A DNA stretch of 64,000 nucleotides from Porticoccaceae bacterium (GCA_023228865.1 JALOAH010000001.1:72178-136177), one strand, 5' to 3'; counted from the first letter of the stretch, positions 31,648 to 43,298 are shown. Made by a program: numbers and translations. The notes: generated by a model not told the origin, from the letters alone.

Positions 31648-32901
31648 TTATTTCGAAGAAACAAACTCAGGGTAGGCTTCCATACCACATTCAGAAAGAT
31701 CGACGCCGTCATACTCATCCTGCTCGCTGACGCGGATACCAACAACCGCTTTCAGGATAGCCCAGACGATCAGACTGGTGACGAAGACCCATGTGAAGAT
31801 GACGCCAATACCCAGCAGCTGGCCGCCGAAACTGGCGTCCTCGTTGCCAGAGAAGCAGACTGCAATCAATCCCCAGATACCCACAACACCGTGCACTGAA
31901 ATGGCGCCGACCGGGTCATCAATTTTGATCTTGTCCATAAGGATCACGGAGAAGACAACCAGCACGCCACCCACAGCACCCACCAAAGTGGCCCAGCCCG
32001 CAGTCCAGCTGAGAGGTTCAGCAGTAATGGCAACCAGACCGGCAAGGGCGCCGTTGATGGCCATGGTCAGATCCGCTTTGCCAAACATAAAGCGCGCGGT
32101 AATCAAGGCTGCCAAGAGACCACCACAGGCTGCGGCATTGGTGTTGACGAAAACATTGGATACAGCATTGGCTTCATCGATATTGGACACCATCAACTCG
32201 GAACCACCGTTGAAACCGAACCAGCCCATCCACAGAATAAACATACCCAGAGTGGAGAGAGGCAGATTAGAGCCGGGAATAGCGATAGCTTTGCCATCTT
32301 TGGTGTACTTACCTTTGCGAGGACCGAGAAGAAGAACACCGGCGATAGCCGCAGTGGCACCAGTGAGGTGAACCACACCAGAGCCAGCGAAATCCTGGAA
32401 GCCCGCGGCATCAAGGAAACCGCCACCCCACTTCCACATACCCTGCATGGGGTAGATGAAACCGGTCATAACGATGGCAAAAGCGAGGAACGCCCACAAC
32501 TTCATGCGCTCAGCGACAGCACCGGAGACAATGGACATGGCGGTTGCCACGAACACCACCTGGAAGAAGAAGTCTGAAGCGCCGGAATAATAGGTATCTC
32601 CACCACTGGCAAGAACTTCATCGGCAGTTGCGTTGCCGATACTGTTGCCAAACCAGGTGTCGGGAAGAATTCCCGCCTCGCTGCCGCCGTACATAATGGT
32701 GTAGCCCATGACCAGATACATGGTGCAGGCAACCGCATAGAGGGCAATATTTTTGGTTAAAATTTCTGTGGTGTTTTTGGCTCGAACCAGGCCGGCTTCA
32801 AGCATGGCGAAACCTGCCGCCATCCACATCACAAAGGCACCCATCACCAGAAAGTAGAAGGTATCCAGGGCATATTGCAAATTGACAATATCAGTTTCCA
32901 T
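31648..32901 (-). CDS. amtB: Ammonium transporter AmtB
   Basis: Trimeric ammonium channel. 417 residues, 11 membrane helices; no cleavable signal peptide is obvious (METDIVNLQYALDTFYF). Family stretches FNGGSELMV, DPVGAISVHGVVGIWG and the cytoplasmic tail that meets PII are present. Flanked by PII genes on both sides; the upstream PII ends 26 bp away. Confidence 0.95.
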   Translation of the reverse strand: METDIVNLQYALDTFYFLVMGAFVMWMAAGFAMLEAGLVRAKNTTEILTKNIALYAVACTMYLVMGYTIMYGGSEAGILPDTWFGNSIGNATADEVLASGGDTYYSGASDFFFQVVFVATAMSIVSGAVAERMKLWAFLAFAIVMTGFIYPMQGMWKWGGGFLDAAGFQDFAGSGVVHLTGATAAIAGVLLLGPRKGKYTKDGKAIAIPGSNLPLSTLGMFILWMGWFGFNGGSELMVSNIDEANAVSNVFVNTNAAACGGLLAALITARFMFGKADLTMAINGALAGLVAITAEPLSWTAGWATLVGAVGGVLVVFSVILMDKIKIDDPVGAISVHGVVGIWGLIAVCFSGNEDASFGGQLLGIGVIFTWVFVTSLIVWAILKAVVGIRVSEQDEYDGVDLSECGMEAYPEFVSSK

Positions 32902-32927
32902 AGTGAGCTCCGATTAAGCGGTTATCG

Positions 32928-33275
<348 letters not shown>

Positions 33276-33335
33276 CTATGGGTCTGCTTTTTTAATCGCC
33301 ACCCTGCAAGCGGGGCGGCGACCCTGTGGTTAGCC

Positions 33336-34016
33336 TTACTCTGTAATCGGCAGGCTGTAAGAAATGACAAATTTGAGATCATCGTCAACAGGCTCATCAG
33401 AGATGAACTGGCTGACAGTAAAGCTCAGCGCATCGTTGTAGGCATAGCTAACGTTGAGGTGAGTCGGCTCGCAATCCTCTGTACAGTTGTCGATATCCCA
33501 CATACCAATCAATGCAGAAAACTTGCCGTACTCGCCGCTCAAGGTAAAGTATTCAGTGCCTTCCGAACCGTCACCGGCAACGTTGTCGTACCAGGAAAAG
33601 CTCACCGGACCATAGCCGATGGTGTACACCACGTCGGTGAGATCACCGAAATCTGTCTCACCGTCTATGGTGTAACCGGCGCCAGTGGGGTAGTTGTAAT
33701 TCCAGACGCTGACATCAAAAACAAAACCGCCAGCCTCGAGGCCGTAACCTGCGTAAAGATCGTACTCGGTTCCTGCCGAGGTATCGCCGGATGAACCCCA
33801 GATACCGGCATAAGCACCGCCAGCACTCACAGACAGGTCACCAGACACCGCAGGAGTACCCGAACCCAGATCATAGCCGCGCCACAGGTAGATGCTTGCG
33901 ACCGCTGCTGAACCACTGATTTCTATTGCTGCAGCTTGGCTGGATACCATCAGACTGGATGCGGCCATAGCCACAGCAGCAACAGAACCGCAAAGTGCTT
34001 TTTTAGTGAATTTCAT
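33336..34016 (-). CDS. TorF-family putative outer-membrane porin
   Basis: 226 residues. Signal peptide ending SSQAAA-IE, then a beta-rich body starting SGSAAVASIYLWRGYDLGSG, the hallmark of the TIGR02001/TorF family, ending in an aromatic/polar strand. Likely a small outer-membrane beta-barrel. Position as first gene of a glnK-amtB operon suggests a part in uptake of nitrogen compounds; that is inference. Confidence 0.85.
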   Translation of the reverse strand: MKFTKKALCGSVAAVAMAASSLMVSSQAAAIEISGSAAVASIYLWRGYDLGSGTPAVSGDLSVSAGGAYAGIWGSSGDTSAGTEYDLYAGYGLEAGGFVFDVSVWNYNYPTGAGYTIDGETDFGDLTDVVYTIGYGPVSFSWYDNVAGDGSEGTEYFTLSGEYGKFSALIGMWDIDNCTEDCEPTHLNVSYAYNDALSFTVSQFISDEPVDDDLKFVISYSLPITE

Positions 34017-34093
34017 CGATGTCTCTCCTCGTTGTTTGCTTTAGCTAAATAATCCAATCAACATTTTTAAACTGACCGAACAATTCGAATATA

Positions 34094-34109
34094 AGCAAAA
34101 GCGGTGCCA
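34094..34109 (-). promoter_or_regulatory. Sigma-54 promoter of the torF-like-glnK-amtB operon
   Basis: On the minus strand TGGCAC, 5 bases, TTGCT: an exact match to the -24/-12 consensus, 78 bp before the ATG. Confidence 0.85.
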
Positions 34110-34192
34110 ATTTAAATTTATTATTATTTATCATAAAGTTACGATATTTTTAGCCAGACTGATCGCAGCCAGCAATGCACCAAAACAACATA

Positions 34193-34209
34193 AGCACCAT
34201 TATGGTGCA
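34193..34209. promoter_or_regulatory. NtrC-type enhancer site
   Basis: AGCACCATTATGGTGCA is a 17-bp near-palindrome of the NtrC-site type, about 85 bp upstream of the sigma-54 promoter. Weaker half-sites (TGCACC at 34176, AGTGCGCA near 34222) flank it, as is common for NtrC enhancers. Confidence 0.75.
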
Positions 34210-34278
34210 AACGACGGTTTTAGTGCGCAAACGCGCCCCCAAAGAGGTTTTTTGGTCGCAACAGGTCGGAGAAAGCGG

Positions 34279-34478
34279 AAAGTGGAAAGCGCCGAGCAGA
34301 AAGAAGAGGAAAGAAGAAGAGCGCCGAGCTATAGGAGCCTGCCTGCAGGCGATTGTTGGCGTATCGCCTGCAGGCAGGCTACAGATAAACCCAGATACCC
34401 AAGTGGGAGCATGGGAACCAGACAACCATCGGCTGCAGGCAACCTCCTACAAAACCTCGGCGCTCGGCGCTTGCAGCT
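34279..34478. repeat. Repeat cluster between groEL and the nitrogen operon
   Basis: Within the 577-bp gap 34017-34593: CGCCGAG-family fragments at about 34279-34330; a head-to-head REP pair at 34331-34353 and 34363-34382; an inverted REP-like unit at 34428-34450; and a CTCGGCGCTCGGCGCTTG unit at 34457-34474. No gene is visible in the gap. Confidence 0.8.
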
Positions 34479-34501
34479 GACAACTCCTACAGCACCAAAA
34501 A

Positions 34502-34539
34502 CGCAAAAAGCCGATTGTCAAAGACAACCGGCTTTTGCG
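34502..34539 (-). terminator. Terminator after groEL
   Basis: Hairpin CGCAAAAGCCGGTTGTC / GACAATCGGCTTTTTGCG read on the minus strand, starting about 55 bp past the groEL stop. Confidence 0.85.
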
Positions 34540-34593
34540 AACCCACACCCAACAGCAGGTGTGGAAACTATAGCGAAGGCTATAAGGGCAAAA

Positions 34594-36267
<1,674 letters not shown>

Positions 36268-36315
36268 CTAAGCGTTTTAGGCTAATTGACTCAGAAAAAT
36301 AACTGTTTTTAAGAA

Positions 36316-36609
36316 TTAAGCTTCAACAACACCGTAGATGTCGCTTTCGCTCATAATGATCAGTTCTTCGCCATCTTCTTTGATGGTGTTGCTGTCGGCA
36401 TAGCGACCAAAAATAATGGTGTCGCCCACTTTTACTGCCAAAGGACGAACTTCGCCATTCTCCAGCACCTTGCCACCGCCTACAGCGACAACTTCACCCT
36501 GATTGGGTTTTTCTTTTGCAGAGCCAGGCAACAGAATGCCACCAGCGGTTTTTTCCTCTTCTGCTTTGCGACGGACTACGACGCGGTCATACAAAGGACG
36601 AATTTTCAT
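36316..36609 (-). CDS. groES: Co-chaperonin GroES
   Basis: 97 residues from ATG 36609 ([14 protein letters not shown]), preferred over 36624 because GGAG lies 9 bases upstream and the family begins here. Mobile loop [12 protein letters not shown] at about 20-31. Forms the heptameric lid of GroEL. Confidence 0.97.
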   Translation of the reverse strand: MKIRPLYDRVVVRRKAEEEKTAGGILLPGSAKEKPNQGEVVAVGGGKVLENGEVRPLAVKVGDTIIFGRYADSNTIKEDGEELIIMSESDIYGVVEA

Positions 36610-36688
36610 TTCGACTTTCTCCAACTATTTTATTGATCACAAATGTCCAGCATCCTGAGAAATCAGGCTTGACCGGAAGCTGTCCTCT

Positions 36689-36716
36689 ATTTGGTGTCAC
36701 CTTTGGGGTTTTCAAG
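36689..36716 (-). promoter_or_regulatory. Heat-shock (sigma-32) promoter of groESL
   Basis: CTTGAAA, 13 bases, CACCAAAT on the minus strand, about 80 bp before groES; close to CTTGAAA-N11-16-CCCATNT. No CIRCE-type inverted repeat was found. The rest of the gap to 36944 has no gene. Confidence 0.65.
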
Positions 36717-36944
36717 GGTCACACGAAAATTTTTTACGCCAAACGCCACTTTTATTCTGAATCTTGATTTTAGTGCAGCTCTTTGCCGCGGCCAGCCTCC
36801 TTTGCAACGGAGTCCAGCCATGACAGATTGAACTGAGGCACAAATCGAGGAGCTGCACAGTGGGCGGCAGCTCAACGTAAAAGGGCGCCGCCCCGACATG
36901 CGCCAGCTGCCTGAATTTTCGCGCCGAGAGGTGCAATTTCCCGG

Positions 36945-37418
36945 TTAACCAGGAGGATCCAAAGGCTTGCGGCGGCTGTCGTCGTGGCGCCAGTATTCAC
37001 CATCAAAAACATCACGGCCATTCTGACTGCGTTGCCGAAAATCGCCGCACTGACCAACCACAAAGGCACGAAACTCGGCCTTGGCCAGCAATCTGGTCAC
37101 CAACCAGCGCCGCGTCCAGGGAATCAAGCCCAAAAAACCGACGACATCCGTGGCAAAGCCGGGCGCCAGTAATAGCGCCCCGGAAATGCCAAGAACAAAG
37201 CCCTCAAAAACCTCCTGCGCCGGCAATTCACCGGCATCCAGCTTGAGATTGCTGCGGGTCAGCAGCTTAAAGCCTTCCTTTTTCAGTAGTGCTACACCGA
37301 TCATTGCCGTCAACAACACCAGGGCAATGGTTGGCCAGGCGCCAATCACACCGCCAACTTGAATCAACAGCCACAGCTCAAAAACAGGAACGGCGAGAAA
37401 AAACAAAAAGAAACGCAC
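36945..37418 (-). CDS. fxsA: FxsA family membrane protein
   Basis: 157 residues: N-terminal membrane helices at about 3-20 and 25-45, a third hydrophobic stretch at about 72-100 (VLGISGALLLAPGFATD), and a hydrophilic tail. FxsA is a cytoplasmic-membrane protein whose overproduction relieves F-exclusion of phage T7 in E. coli. It lies just upstream of groESL, as in many gammaproteobacteria. Confidence 0.9.
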   Translation of the reverse strand: MRFFLFFLAVPVFELWLLIQVGGVIGAWPTIALVLLTAMIGVALLKKEGFKLLTRSNLKLDAGELPAQEVFEGFVLGISGALLLAPGFATDVVGFLGLIPWTRRWLVTRLLAKAEFRAFVVGQCGDFRQRSQNGRDVFDGEYWRHDDSRRKPLDPPG

Positions 37419-37527
37419 AATAAATGGCCGGTTGGCATGTGTTTTTTATATGGGGGGTACGGCGGGGGAATTCAAGCGCACCCTAAAGAATTCCCACCGA
37501 CTATGCTTTTTGTGAGATTGCCTTTTT

Positions 37528-37756
37528 GTAGCCTGCCCTGCTGGCGATGATGCGCACATCTGAAAACCTAGCGCCGGGATGCCCGGCTCCCACAAAACTC
37601 GGCGCTTCCAGCTTGCCTCTTACAACCCGCCCCTACCAAAAACCCAGGAGCCAGCCTGCTGGCGATAACCAGTTGTGTTTCAACAATCGTCTGCAGGGGA
37701 GACTCCTACGAGGGAGCTTGTGGCTGAGGTTTTGTAGGAGCTTGCCTGCAAGCGAT
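37528..37756. repeat. REP cluster upstream of the AmpG-like gene
   Basis: Five REP units in the 432-bp gap 37419-37850: 37528-37547, 37571-37596 (inverted), 37645-37666, 37686-37709 (inverted) and 37734-37756, with a CTCGGCGCTTCCAGCTT unit at 37598-37614. Stem sequences differ among them while the GGAGC head and GCGAT tail stay. No gene is seen. Confidence 0.85.
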
Positions 37757-37850
37757 ATTGACTTTGCCAGGCAATCACGGTCAGGTCTATTTCAACAGAC
37801 CTCCGAATCGCGTAGTCTTGCCCCTGATGAAATACGGATATCGAGGATTC

Positions 37851-39110
37851 ATGACAGCAAGAGAAATTTCCCAGGCAATCCTCAACCGCCGCATGCTGAT
37901 CTGTATTTTCACAGGCTTTGCCTCCGGCCTTCCTCTCTACCTGCTTATCTCCCTGGTGCCCGCCTGGCTGCGCACCGAAGGCGTCGGCCTTAAAGAAATT
38001 GGCTTCTTTTCCATTATCGGCCTGCCCTACACCTGGAAATTTCTCTGGTCGCCGCTGCTGGACAGGTTTCAATTTCCACTATTGGGGCTGCGTCGCGGCT
38101 GGATGCTGCTGACACAGATTGCCCTGTTAGCCGCCATTGCCGGGCTGGGGTTTCTCGACCCGGTGGAACAAATATGGACTATCGCCTACTGCTGCGCCTT
38201 TATTGCCTTTCTCAGCGCCACTCAGGATATCGTGCTCGATGCCTACCGCCGGGAAATTCTCCCCGACAACGAGTTGGGTCTCGGCAACTCCATCCATGTC
38301 AACGCCTACCGCATCGCCGGTCTTGTTCCTGGCTCGTTATCGCTGATTCTCGCCGACCTGCTTCCCTGGGAAACGGTTTTCGCCATCACCGCGGCTTTTA
38401 TGGTTTTTGGCATTGGCCTGACCCTCAGCATTGCCGAGCCTGTTAAAGAGGTGGGCAAACCCCTTACCCTAAGACTCGCCGTAGTTGAACCCTTCAAGGA
38501 ATTTTTTCAGCGCAATGGTGTGCGCCAGGCCTGCCTGGTACTGGCGTTTATGCTGCTCTACAAACTCGGCGACAGCATGGCCACCGCCCTGGCCACCCCC
38601 TTTTATCTGGACATGGGGTTCAGCAATACCCAAATTGGCCTGGTTGCCAAACACGCGGCGCTGTGGCCCATGATTATCGGCGGCATTCTCGGCGGTATTC
38701 TGATGCTGCGCATCGGCATCAACAAAGCCCTCTGGCTTTTTGGTCTGGTGCAGATTATTTCCATTCTCGGCTTTGCCGTCCTCGCCAGAGTGGGGGAAGG
38801 GCTTTGGCTGCTGGGTTTGGTGATAGGATTTGAATATCTTGGCGTCGGCCTTGGCACCGCCGCCTTTGTGTCTTTTATTGCCCGCTCCACCCACAAAGCC
38901 TACACCGCCACCCAGCTCGCCCTTTTTACTGGTTTAACGGCAATACCGCGCACGGTGGCCAATACCACCACAGGGGTGATCGTGGAGACTGTAGGTTGGG
39001 AGAATTTTTTCTATATTTGCACTGTGTTGGCAATTCCCGGCATGTTGCTGCTTCTCAAAGTCGCGCCCTGGCATGGCGACAGCCTGACGGCTCAGCAGAA
39101 GACAGGGTGA
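37851..39110 (+). CDS. ampG: AmpG-like muropeptide permease (MFS)
   Basis: 419 residues from ATG 37851 (MTAREISQAILNRRM) with GAGG just upstream; a start at 37758 would lie against a REP. About 12-14 membrane helices; AmpG-type motifs TGFASGLPLYL, GLPYTWKFLWSPLLDRF and SATQDIVLDAYRREIL. Imports anhydro-muropeptides for recycling. Opposite in strand to ampE and ampD, which lie next to it, consistent with cell-wall recycling. Assignment to AmpG rather than another MFS is from motifs and context. Confidence 0.88.
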   Translation: MTAREISQAILNRRMLICIFTGFASGLPLYLLISLVPAWLRTEGVGLKEIGFFSIIGLPYTWKFLWSPLLDRFQFPLLGLRRGWMLLTQIALLAAIAGLGFLDPVEQIWTIAYCCAFIAFLSATQDIVLDAYRREILPDNELGLGNSIHVNAYRIAGLVPGSLSLILADLLPWETVFAITAAFMVFGIGLTLSIAEPVKEVGKPLTLRLAVVEPFKEFFQRNGVRQACLVLAFMLLYKLGDSMATALATPFYLDMGFSNTQIGLVAKHAALWPMIIGGILGGILMLRIGINKALWLFGLVQIISILGFAVLARVGEGLWLLGLVIGFEYLGVGLGTAAFVSFIARSTHKAYTATQLALFTGLTAIPRTVANTTTGVIVETVGWENFFYICTVLAIPGMLLLLKVAPWHGDSLTAQQKTG

Positions 39111-39120
39111 AAGGAGCGAG

Positions 39121-39358
39121 CTGGAAGCGCCGAGCGCCGGGTTTTTGTAGGGGCAAGTTGCAAGGAGCAAGGGTGGATGGGGTGTGTTTTTTGCAGGAGG
39201 TTGCCTGCAGCCGATGGTTCGCGAAGTTTAAAATCTATCGCCAGTAGGCTGGCTCCCACGGGGTGGTTGGGATTGTGTTTTTTTGTAGGAGCCTGCCTGC
39301 AGGCGATTGTTGAAACACAATCAATCCATCCTTTTATCGCTTGCAGGCAGGCTCCTAC
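39121..39358. repeat. REP cluster between the AmpG-like gene and ampE
   Basis: A CGCCGAG-family unit at 39121-39143, then REPs at 39192-39215, 39237-39259 (inverted), 39285-39307 and 39336-39358 (inverted). The last two form a head-to-head pair with compatible stems. Lies between convergent genes, where it may act as a terminator. Confidence 0.85.
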
Positions 39359-39366
39359 GAAAACGT

Positions 39367-40218
39367 CTAAATCACCGCCATAACCCCCAGCAGAGCGATC
39401 CAGCTAATCAGCGCCCGGTCGATCAACTCCGGCAGTTCTTCAAGTTCGGCAACCTCCTGCTGGGGGTTGTCGGTTTCGACAACCTGGTCGCCGTGGATTG
39501 CCGCAACCACATAAGTTGTCACCAAAGTTGGCGGCGCTGCAGCCAGGCTCGCCAAACTGGCCACCACCTGCTTAAAGGTTGCCCGCCAGTTGCCGACAAT
39601 GGCCAGGGAAAGCCCGAAAATCCGCAACGGCAGCCACTCCAAAATCAGCTTCATCCGCTGTAGCCTGGCCAGGTTTGCAGCTCCGGTTTCCAGTTGCTGG
39701 TAATCGCACAATAAACGGTAGAGCACTGCCCCAGGCGTACCCAGCACGGCAAACCAAAACATCACCGGAAAATAACATTGAAAATATTGCCAGGAAATTG
39801 ACCTCAGGGTTTGCTGATGCAGCTGGCTCCAGTCTTCCGCTTCGCTGGCGCCTGCCTCAAACGAAGCCGCATCGTGAAAAGCCGCCTGGACATCGTTGCG
39901 ATTGAGATCCGCCAGGTAGCTGGCAATGGTATTTTTGAGATCGTTGACGCCAAAGGCATAGAGCAGGCCAACCAAACTGACCCCATAGGCCACCATCCGC
40001 CAGCCCATATAATGAAGCACGACCAGCACCAGCACCAGCGCCACTACAGGAACTGCAAGAGTCAGATAAAGCTGAACACTCTCCCTTCCGGCGCCATAGG
40101 GGGATGCCGCCACGGCCTGTTGCCAGTGCGAAAAACCCAGGTTTCGTGCAAAACTTGCGCTTTGGGGATAGAAGCGGGTGAGCAAAACTCCCAGCACGAG
40201 AATAAGATATGTCATCAA
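39367..40218 (-). CDS. ampE: Regulatory signalling modulator AmpE
   Basis: 283-residue inner-membrane protein of the AmpE family with four to five hydrophobic helices (about 3-15, 48-66, 72-88, 148-168, 265-283) and a cytoplasmic loop between. In enterobacteria ampE forms an operon with ampD and modulates beta-lactamase induction; its biochemistry is unclear. Here 279 bp of repeat DNA separate it from ampD on the same strand. Confidence 0.88.
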   Translation of the reverse strand: MMTYLILVLGVLLTRFYPQSASFARNLGFSHWQQAVAASPYGAGRESVQLYLTLAVPVVALVLVLVVLHYMGWRMVAYGVSLVGLLYAFGVNDLKNTIASYLADLNRNDVQAAFHDAASFEAGASEAEDWSQLHQQTLRSISWQYFQCYFPVMFWFAVLGTPGAVLYRLLCDYQQLETGAANLARLQRMKLILEWLPLRIFGLSLAIVGNWRATFKQVVASLASLAAAPPTLVTTYVVAAIHGDQVVETDNPQQEVAELEELPELIDRALISWIALLGVMAVI

Positions 40219-40293
40219 AATGCCTATTTAAGTAGTAAGAAATTTACCCACAAGCCAGAAAATTGGCTTACAACACCGCAAAGCCTGATGATC

Positions 40294-40360
40294 TGTAGGA
40301 GCGAGCCCTGCTCGCGATCGCTGTACGCTCTGGCTTGTCGCGAGCAGAGTTCGCTGGTAA
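40294..40360. repeat. REP pair between ampD and ampE
   Basis: Direct REP at 40294-40318 (GTAGGAGCGAGCCCTGCTCG then CGAT) and a decayed inverted unit at 40337-40360. Both use a GCGAG/CTCGC stem. Confidence 0.75.
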
Positions 40361-40380
40361 ATGTAGTCTACACTCGAATG

Positions 40381-40490
40381 GCACTGACTTAAGCCGTCAT
40401 TGCCACGCAGGCGGGAATCCAAGGGTCTCGATACCCTGATCCCACTGCGCGAAAATGACAAAAATCGTGGTTTTGGCGCGAAGTCAGTGC
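40381..40490. mobile_element. MITE-like palindromic element, copy 1
   Basis: 110 bp bounded by GCACTGACTTAA and the reverse complement of GCACTGACTT, with an inner arm resembling GTCATTCCCGCGCAGGCGGG. A closely related 121-bp copy lies at 60859-60979. No coding capacity, and no clear target-site duplication around either copy. Confidence 0.75.
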
Positions 40491-40497
40491 CCTTCGT

Positions 40498-41055
40498 CTA
40501 CACCCCGGACTTCTCGGTGAGCGCTGATAAATACCGGTGCCAGTCAAAAGAGGTGCCCGGGTCGGTCTTTCGCTGCGGGGCAATCTCGCAATGGCCAACA
40601 ATCCGTTCAAGGCTGATTGCCGGATAATAGCCCATCAGCGCTCCCGTGACTTCCGTGAGGCGCTGATACTGAATATCGGTATAGGGGTCTATATCTGTAC
40701 CCTCCAGCTCGATGCCGATGGAAAAATCATTGCACTTGTCGCGACCCGCAAAAGATGAAATACCCGCATGCCAGGCACGCTGATGAAATGAGGCAAACTG
40801 GGTGATCACCCCGCTGCGCTCTATCAGCAGATGGGCAGACACCCGCGTGTCGGCAATGGTGGCAAAATAGCTGTGCTCGGCCACATCAAGGGAATTGGTA
40901 AAAAAATTCTGCACATGACCGCCGCCAAACTGTCCCGGCGGCAGGCTGATATTGTGAATCACCAAAACACTGACCACTTCCGCGGCAGGCCTGTCATCCA
41001 CGTTGGGGGAAATTAAGCGTACAGCGCGTTCATACCAACCATTCGGGGTAATCAC
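40498..41055 (-). CDS. ampD: 1,6-anhydro-N-acetylmuramyl-L-alanine amidase AmpD
   Basis: Cytoplasmic zinc amidase that removes the peptide from recycled anhydro-muropeptides. 185 residues, no signal peptide. Zinc ligands His34 (VIHNISLPPG), His155 (GHCEIAP) and Asp165 (KTDPGTSFDW) are all in place. Its start overlaps the DUF1631 gene end by 4 bp. Confidence 0.95.
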   Translation of the reverse strand: MITPNGWYERAVRLISPNVDDRPAAEVVSVLVIHNISLPPGQFGGGHVQNFFTNSLDVAEHSYFATIADTRVSAHLLIERSGVITQFASFHQRAWHAGISSFAGRDKCNDFSIGIELEGTDIDPYTDIQYQRLTEVTGALMGYYPAISLERIVGHCEIAPQRKTDPGTSFDWHRYLSALTEKSGV

Positions 41056-43298
41056 TGCACAGCCCCCTGCTCCCGCTTCGCCGTGCCCTGGCTGTGAATT
41101 TCAGCGACCACCTGGGAAAAAGCCTCGTCAAAAAGATTGCCATTGTCGACAATAACCACATTGCCGGATTTTAATTTGCCAGCGAGTTGAGTGCGGCTCT
41201 CCTCGGCAACCTTTACCCCTTTGCGATTGGTAAACACATACTTGGCCGTTGGCCGAATAATACCCGCCAGTTTACAGCGCACGGGGGCGCTATTGCTCGT
41301 GGCCTGAAACTCAACCCAAACTCCCTGTTTCAGGGCATCCACAGCTTCGAGGGCGCGAATATCCACATCCTCCGCTGACGGCGGCGCTACGGCGGCCACA
41401 CCTGGCAGGCGCAACACCAGCTGTTTGATGTCGACAAGGGCAAACGCGGGATTATGGGACGGCGTTTTAGCGGCAACAATCACCTCGCGCAAATAACCAG
41501 ACAACAGGGTCAGCCAGCGGTTGAGCGCTGCCGGATCGAGACTGATGTGCTCAAGCTCCCCTTCAACACCGCTGAGCAGGGCATCGATCTCCGCCGAGGT
41601 CACGGGTTTTTCTCCGGAAATCATCACCAGAACCCGCTTCAACTGTGTTACCAGTTCCCGCCAGCGGCCGCCGTCGACACCCTCGCGAAGCACATTGAGA
41701 AAAATCACCTTGCTCCAGGCGTCCTCACAAAACTGGCGAAAAAAACTCGGCACCGTTCTCCCTATCAACAGCGGGGCAAGCTGTTCATAGACAAACTGAT
41801 GGGTGACGGCCACTTTGGCGGCGGCCTCTTCCTCCTCCAGCAACCGCCGTTCGCGAATTGCCAACTGCTTCTTGTCCTTTTCAACAAAATCAATAAATTC
41901 CGCAAGCAGTCTGGTCAACTCCTTGTTGCCAAGGTTGAGCTTGCCCAGTTTCGCCACCAGCTCATCGACAGCATTACGCAGGGGATCATTACTTGCGTCG
42001 GCACTGTCGACATAGGTGACTGACACCTTAAACATCTCATTGATAAGGCGGCGGCCTGGGTGATTGATCCGATCCAGAAACTGGGGATCATTAAGCACCA
42101 TAGCGGCAACCGGAATTTCGAGGCGAAGAACCAGAGACGACAGCTCTTCAGGAATCAATTTTTGCGTGGTTATTTTTTTAAAGGCTTGATCCAACACATG
42201 AATTACACTGCGGTCAACCGGACTCACGCCATCGAACTGCTGGCCGCAACGGGTTAACAAGTCTGCGATCACCGCCTCCAGGCCCCGCTGATTGAGCTCA
42301 TCAAGGGTATTCGGCGACAATCCCGAATCCACCATGTGACTGGCAAGTGCCTTCAGCGCATCAGCGGTTGCCACTGGCTCTGCCTGCTCGGCCGCCAATG
42401 GCGCAGTCGACGGCGGCAACGTGCCGGTTAAGCGCCTGTGAATATCCGCCAGCAACTGGCCATCCCTATAGGCGGCTCTGTTACCACCAGCTCGCGACAC
42501 CCCCTGGTGAAGGGGCGGCTGAGCTTGTCTCTGGGCTGGGGTTGCGGGCGTTTCCTGTCGCGGTGCCTGCTCTCGCGGCGGTTTTACCACGGCGCCATCA
42601 TCTGCGGATTTATTGACCGGGCGTTTTTGCTTTTCGAGGTCGGGACGAATGCCATAGCCTTTTAATAGTTCATTGCACTGGGCTACCCACTGGGGCCACA
42701 GGGTCACAAAATACTTTTCAAAATGCTTTAAAATCAGCAACCTGGGTTCCATGTCGAGATGCAGCTGGCGCAGCTGCTCGGCAAAAGCCGCACAGAGAGT
42801 CTCCGGTACCAGGGGGTTCTCCTCATCCCTTACTGGCCGCCCCAACAAATACTCCAGGCGTTTATTGAAAAATTCCAGCTCAGAGCCCGAGGCCGACACC
42901 AACAGAGAAACAATGGTGTCGAGGGCAATCATTTCCTCAAGCACATGGTTTTCAAGGAGTTTAAAACCGTCATCGCCAACGCGCTGATGAGCGGTCAGCA
43001 GGGAAAGATCGTTATCGAGAAGGGCATTGAAGGTATTTAAATAGGTGTCAAGGGTTCGAGTAGCGACCACTTCCCGCTGATTGCGCAATGTGCGCATGGC
43101 ATCAAAAAATGACCGCTGTTCGTTCATGTTTCTCGCGGCGTCGGCGCGGTCAAAAAGCGCTTCATCCGCCAGGGTAAAAAGGTCGGCAAAAGCCGCAGCA
43201 ACAGCCTGTTCAAGAACAGACTTGAGGCTCTTTAAAACAGCCGCGAATCCTATGCCATTCGGGCGGGTTTCGTCGTGGGGACGCTTTCTCTCCGACAT
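41052..43298 (-). CDS. DUF1631 family protein
   Basis: 748 residues, cytoplasmic, largely alpha-helical in the N-terminal 600 residues with a Pro/Gln-rich linker near 235-275 (RQETPATPAQRQAQPP). The last 110 or so residues look like a beta-barrel of the PilZ/DUF1631 C-terminal type (VWVEFQ...RCKLAGI...YVFTNRKG). The same gene lies between nadC and ampD in Pseudomonas. Function unknown; a cyclic-di-GMP link would be inference, since the PilZ RxxxR motif is not obvious. Confidence 0.85.
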   Translation of the reverse strand: MSERKRPHDETRPNGIGFAAVLKSLKSVLEQAVAAAFADLFTLADEALFDRADAARNMNEQRSFFDAMRTLRNQREVVATRTLDTYLNTFNALLDNDLSLLTAHQRVGDDGFKLLENHVLEEMIALDTIVSLLVSASGSELEFFNKRLEYLLGRPVRDEENPLVPETLCAAFAEQLRQLHLDMEPRLLILKHFEKYFVTLWPQWVAQCNELLKGYGIRPDLEKQKRPVNKSADDGAVVKPPREQAPRQETPATPAQRQAQPPLHQGVSRAGGNRAAYRDGQLLADIHRRLTGTLPPSTAPLAAEQAEPVATADALKALASHMVDSGLSPNTLDELNQRGLEAVIADLLTRCGQQFDGVSPVDRSVIHVLDQAFKKITTQKLIPEELSSLVLRLEIPVAAMVLNDPQFLDRINHPGRRLINEMFKVSVTYVDSADASNDPLRNAVDELVAKLGKLNLGNKELTRLLAEFIDFVEKDKKQLAIRERRLLEEEEAAAKVAVTHQFVYEQLAPLLIGRTVPSFFRQFCEDAWSKVIFLNVLREGVDGGRWRELVTQLKRVLVMISGEKPVTSAEIDALLSGVEGELEHISLDPAALNRWLTLLSGYLREVIVAAKTPSHNPAFALVDIKQLVLRLPGVAAVAPPSAEDVDIRALEAVDALKQGVWVEFQATSNSAPVRCKLAGIIRPTAKYVFTNRKGVKVAEESRTQLAGKLKSGNVVIVDNGNLFDEAFSQVVAEIHSQGTAKREQGAVQ

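Noticed and set aside
37528..39358. CRISPR array
   Set aside because: Repeats alternate in orientation, spacing is irregular and stems vary; no cas gene. They are REPs.
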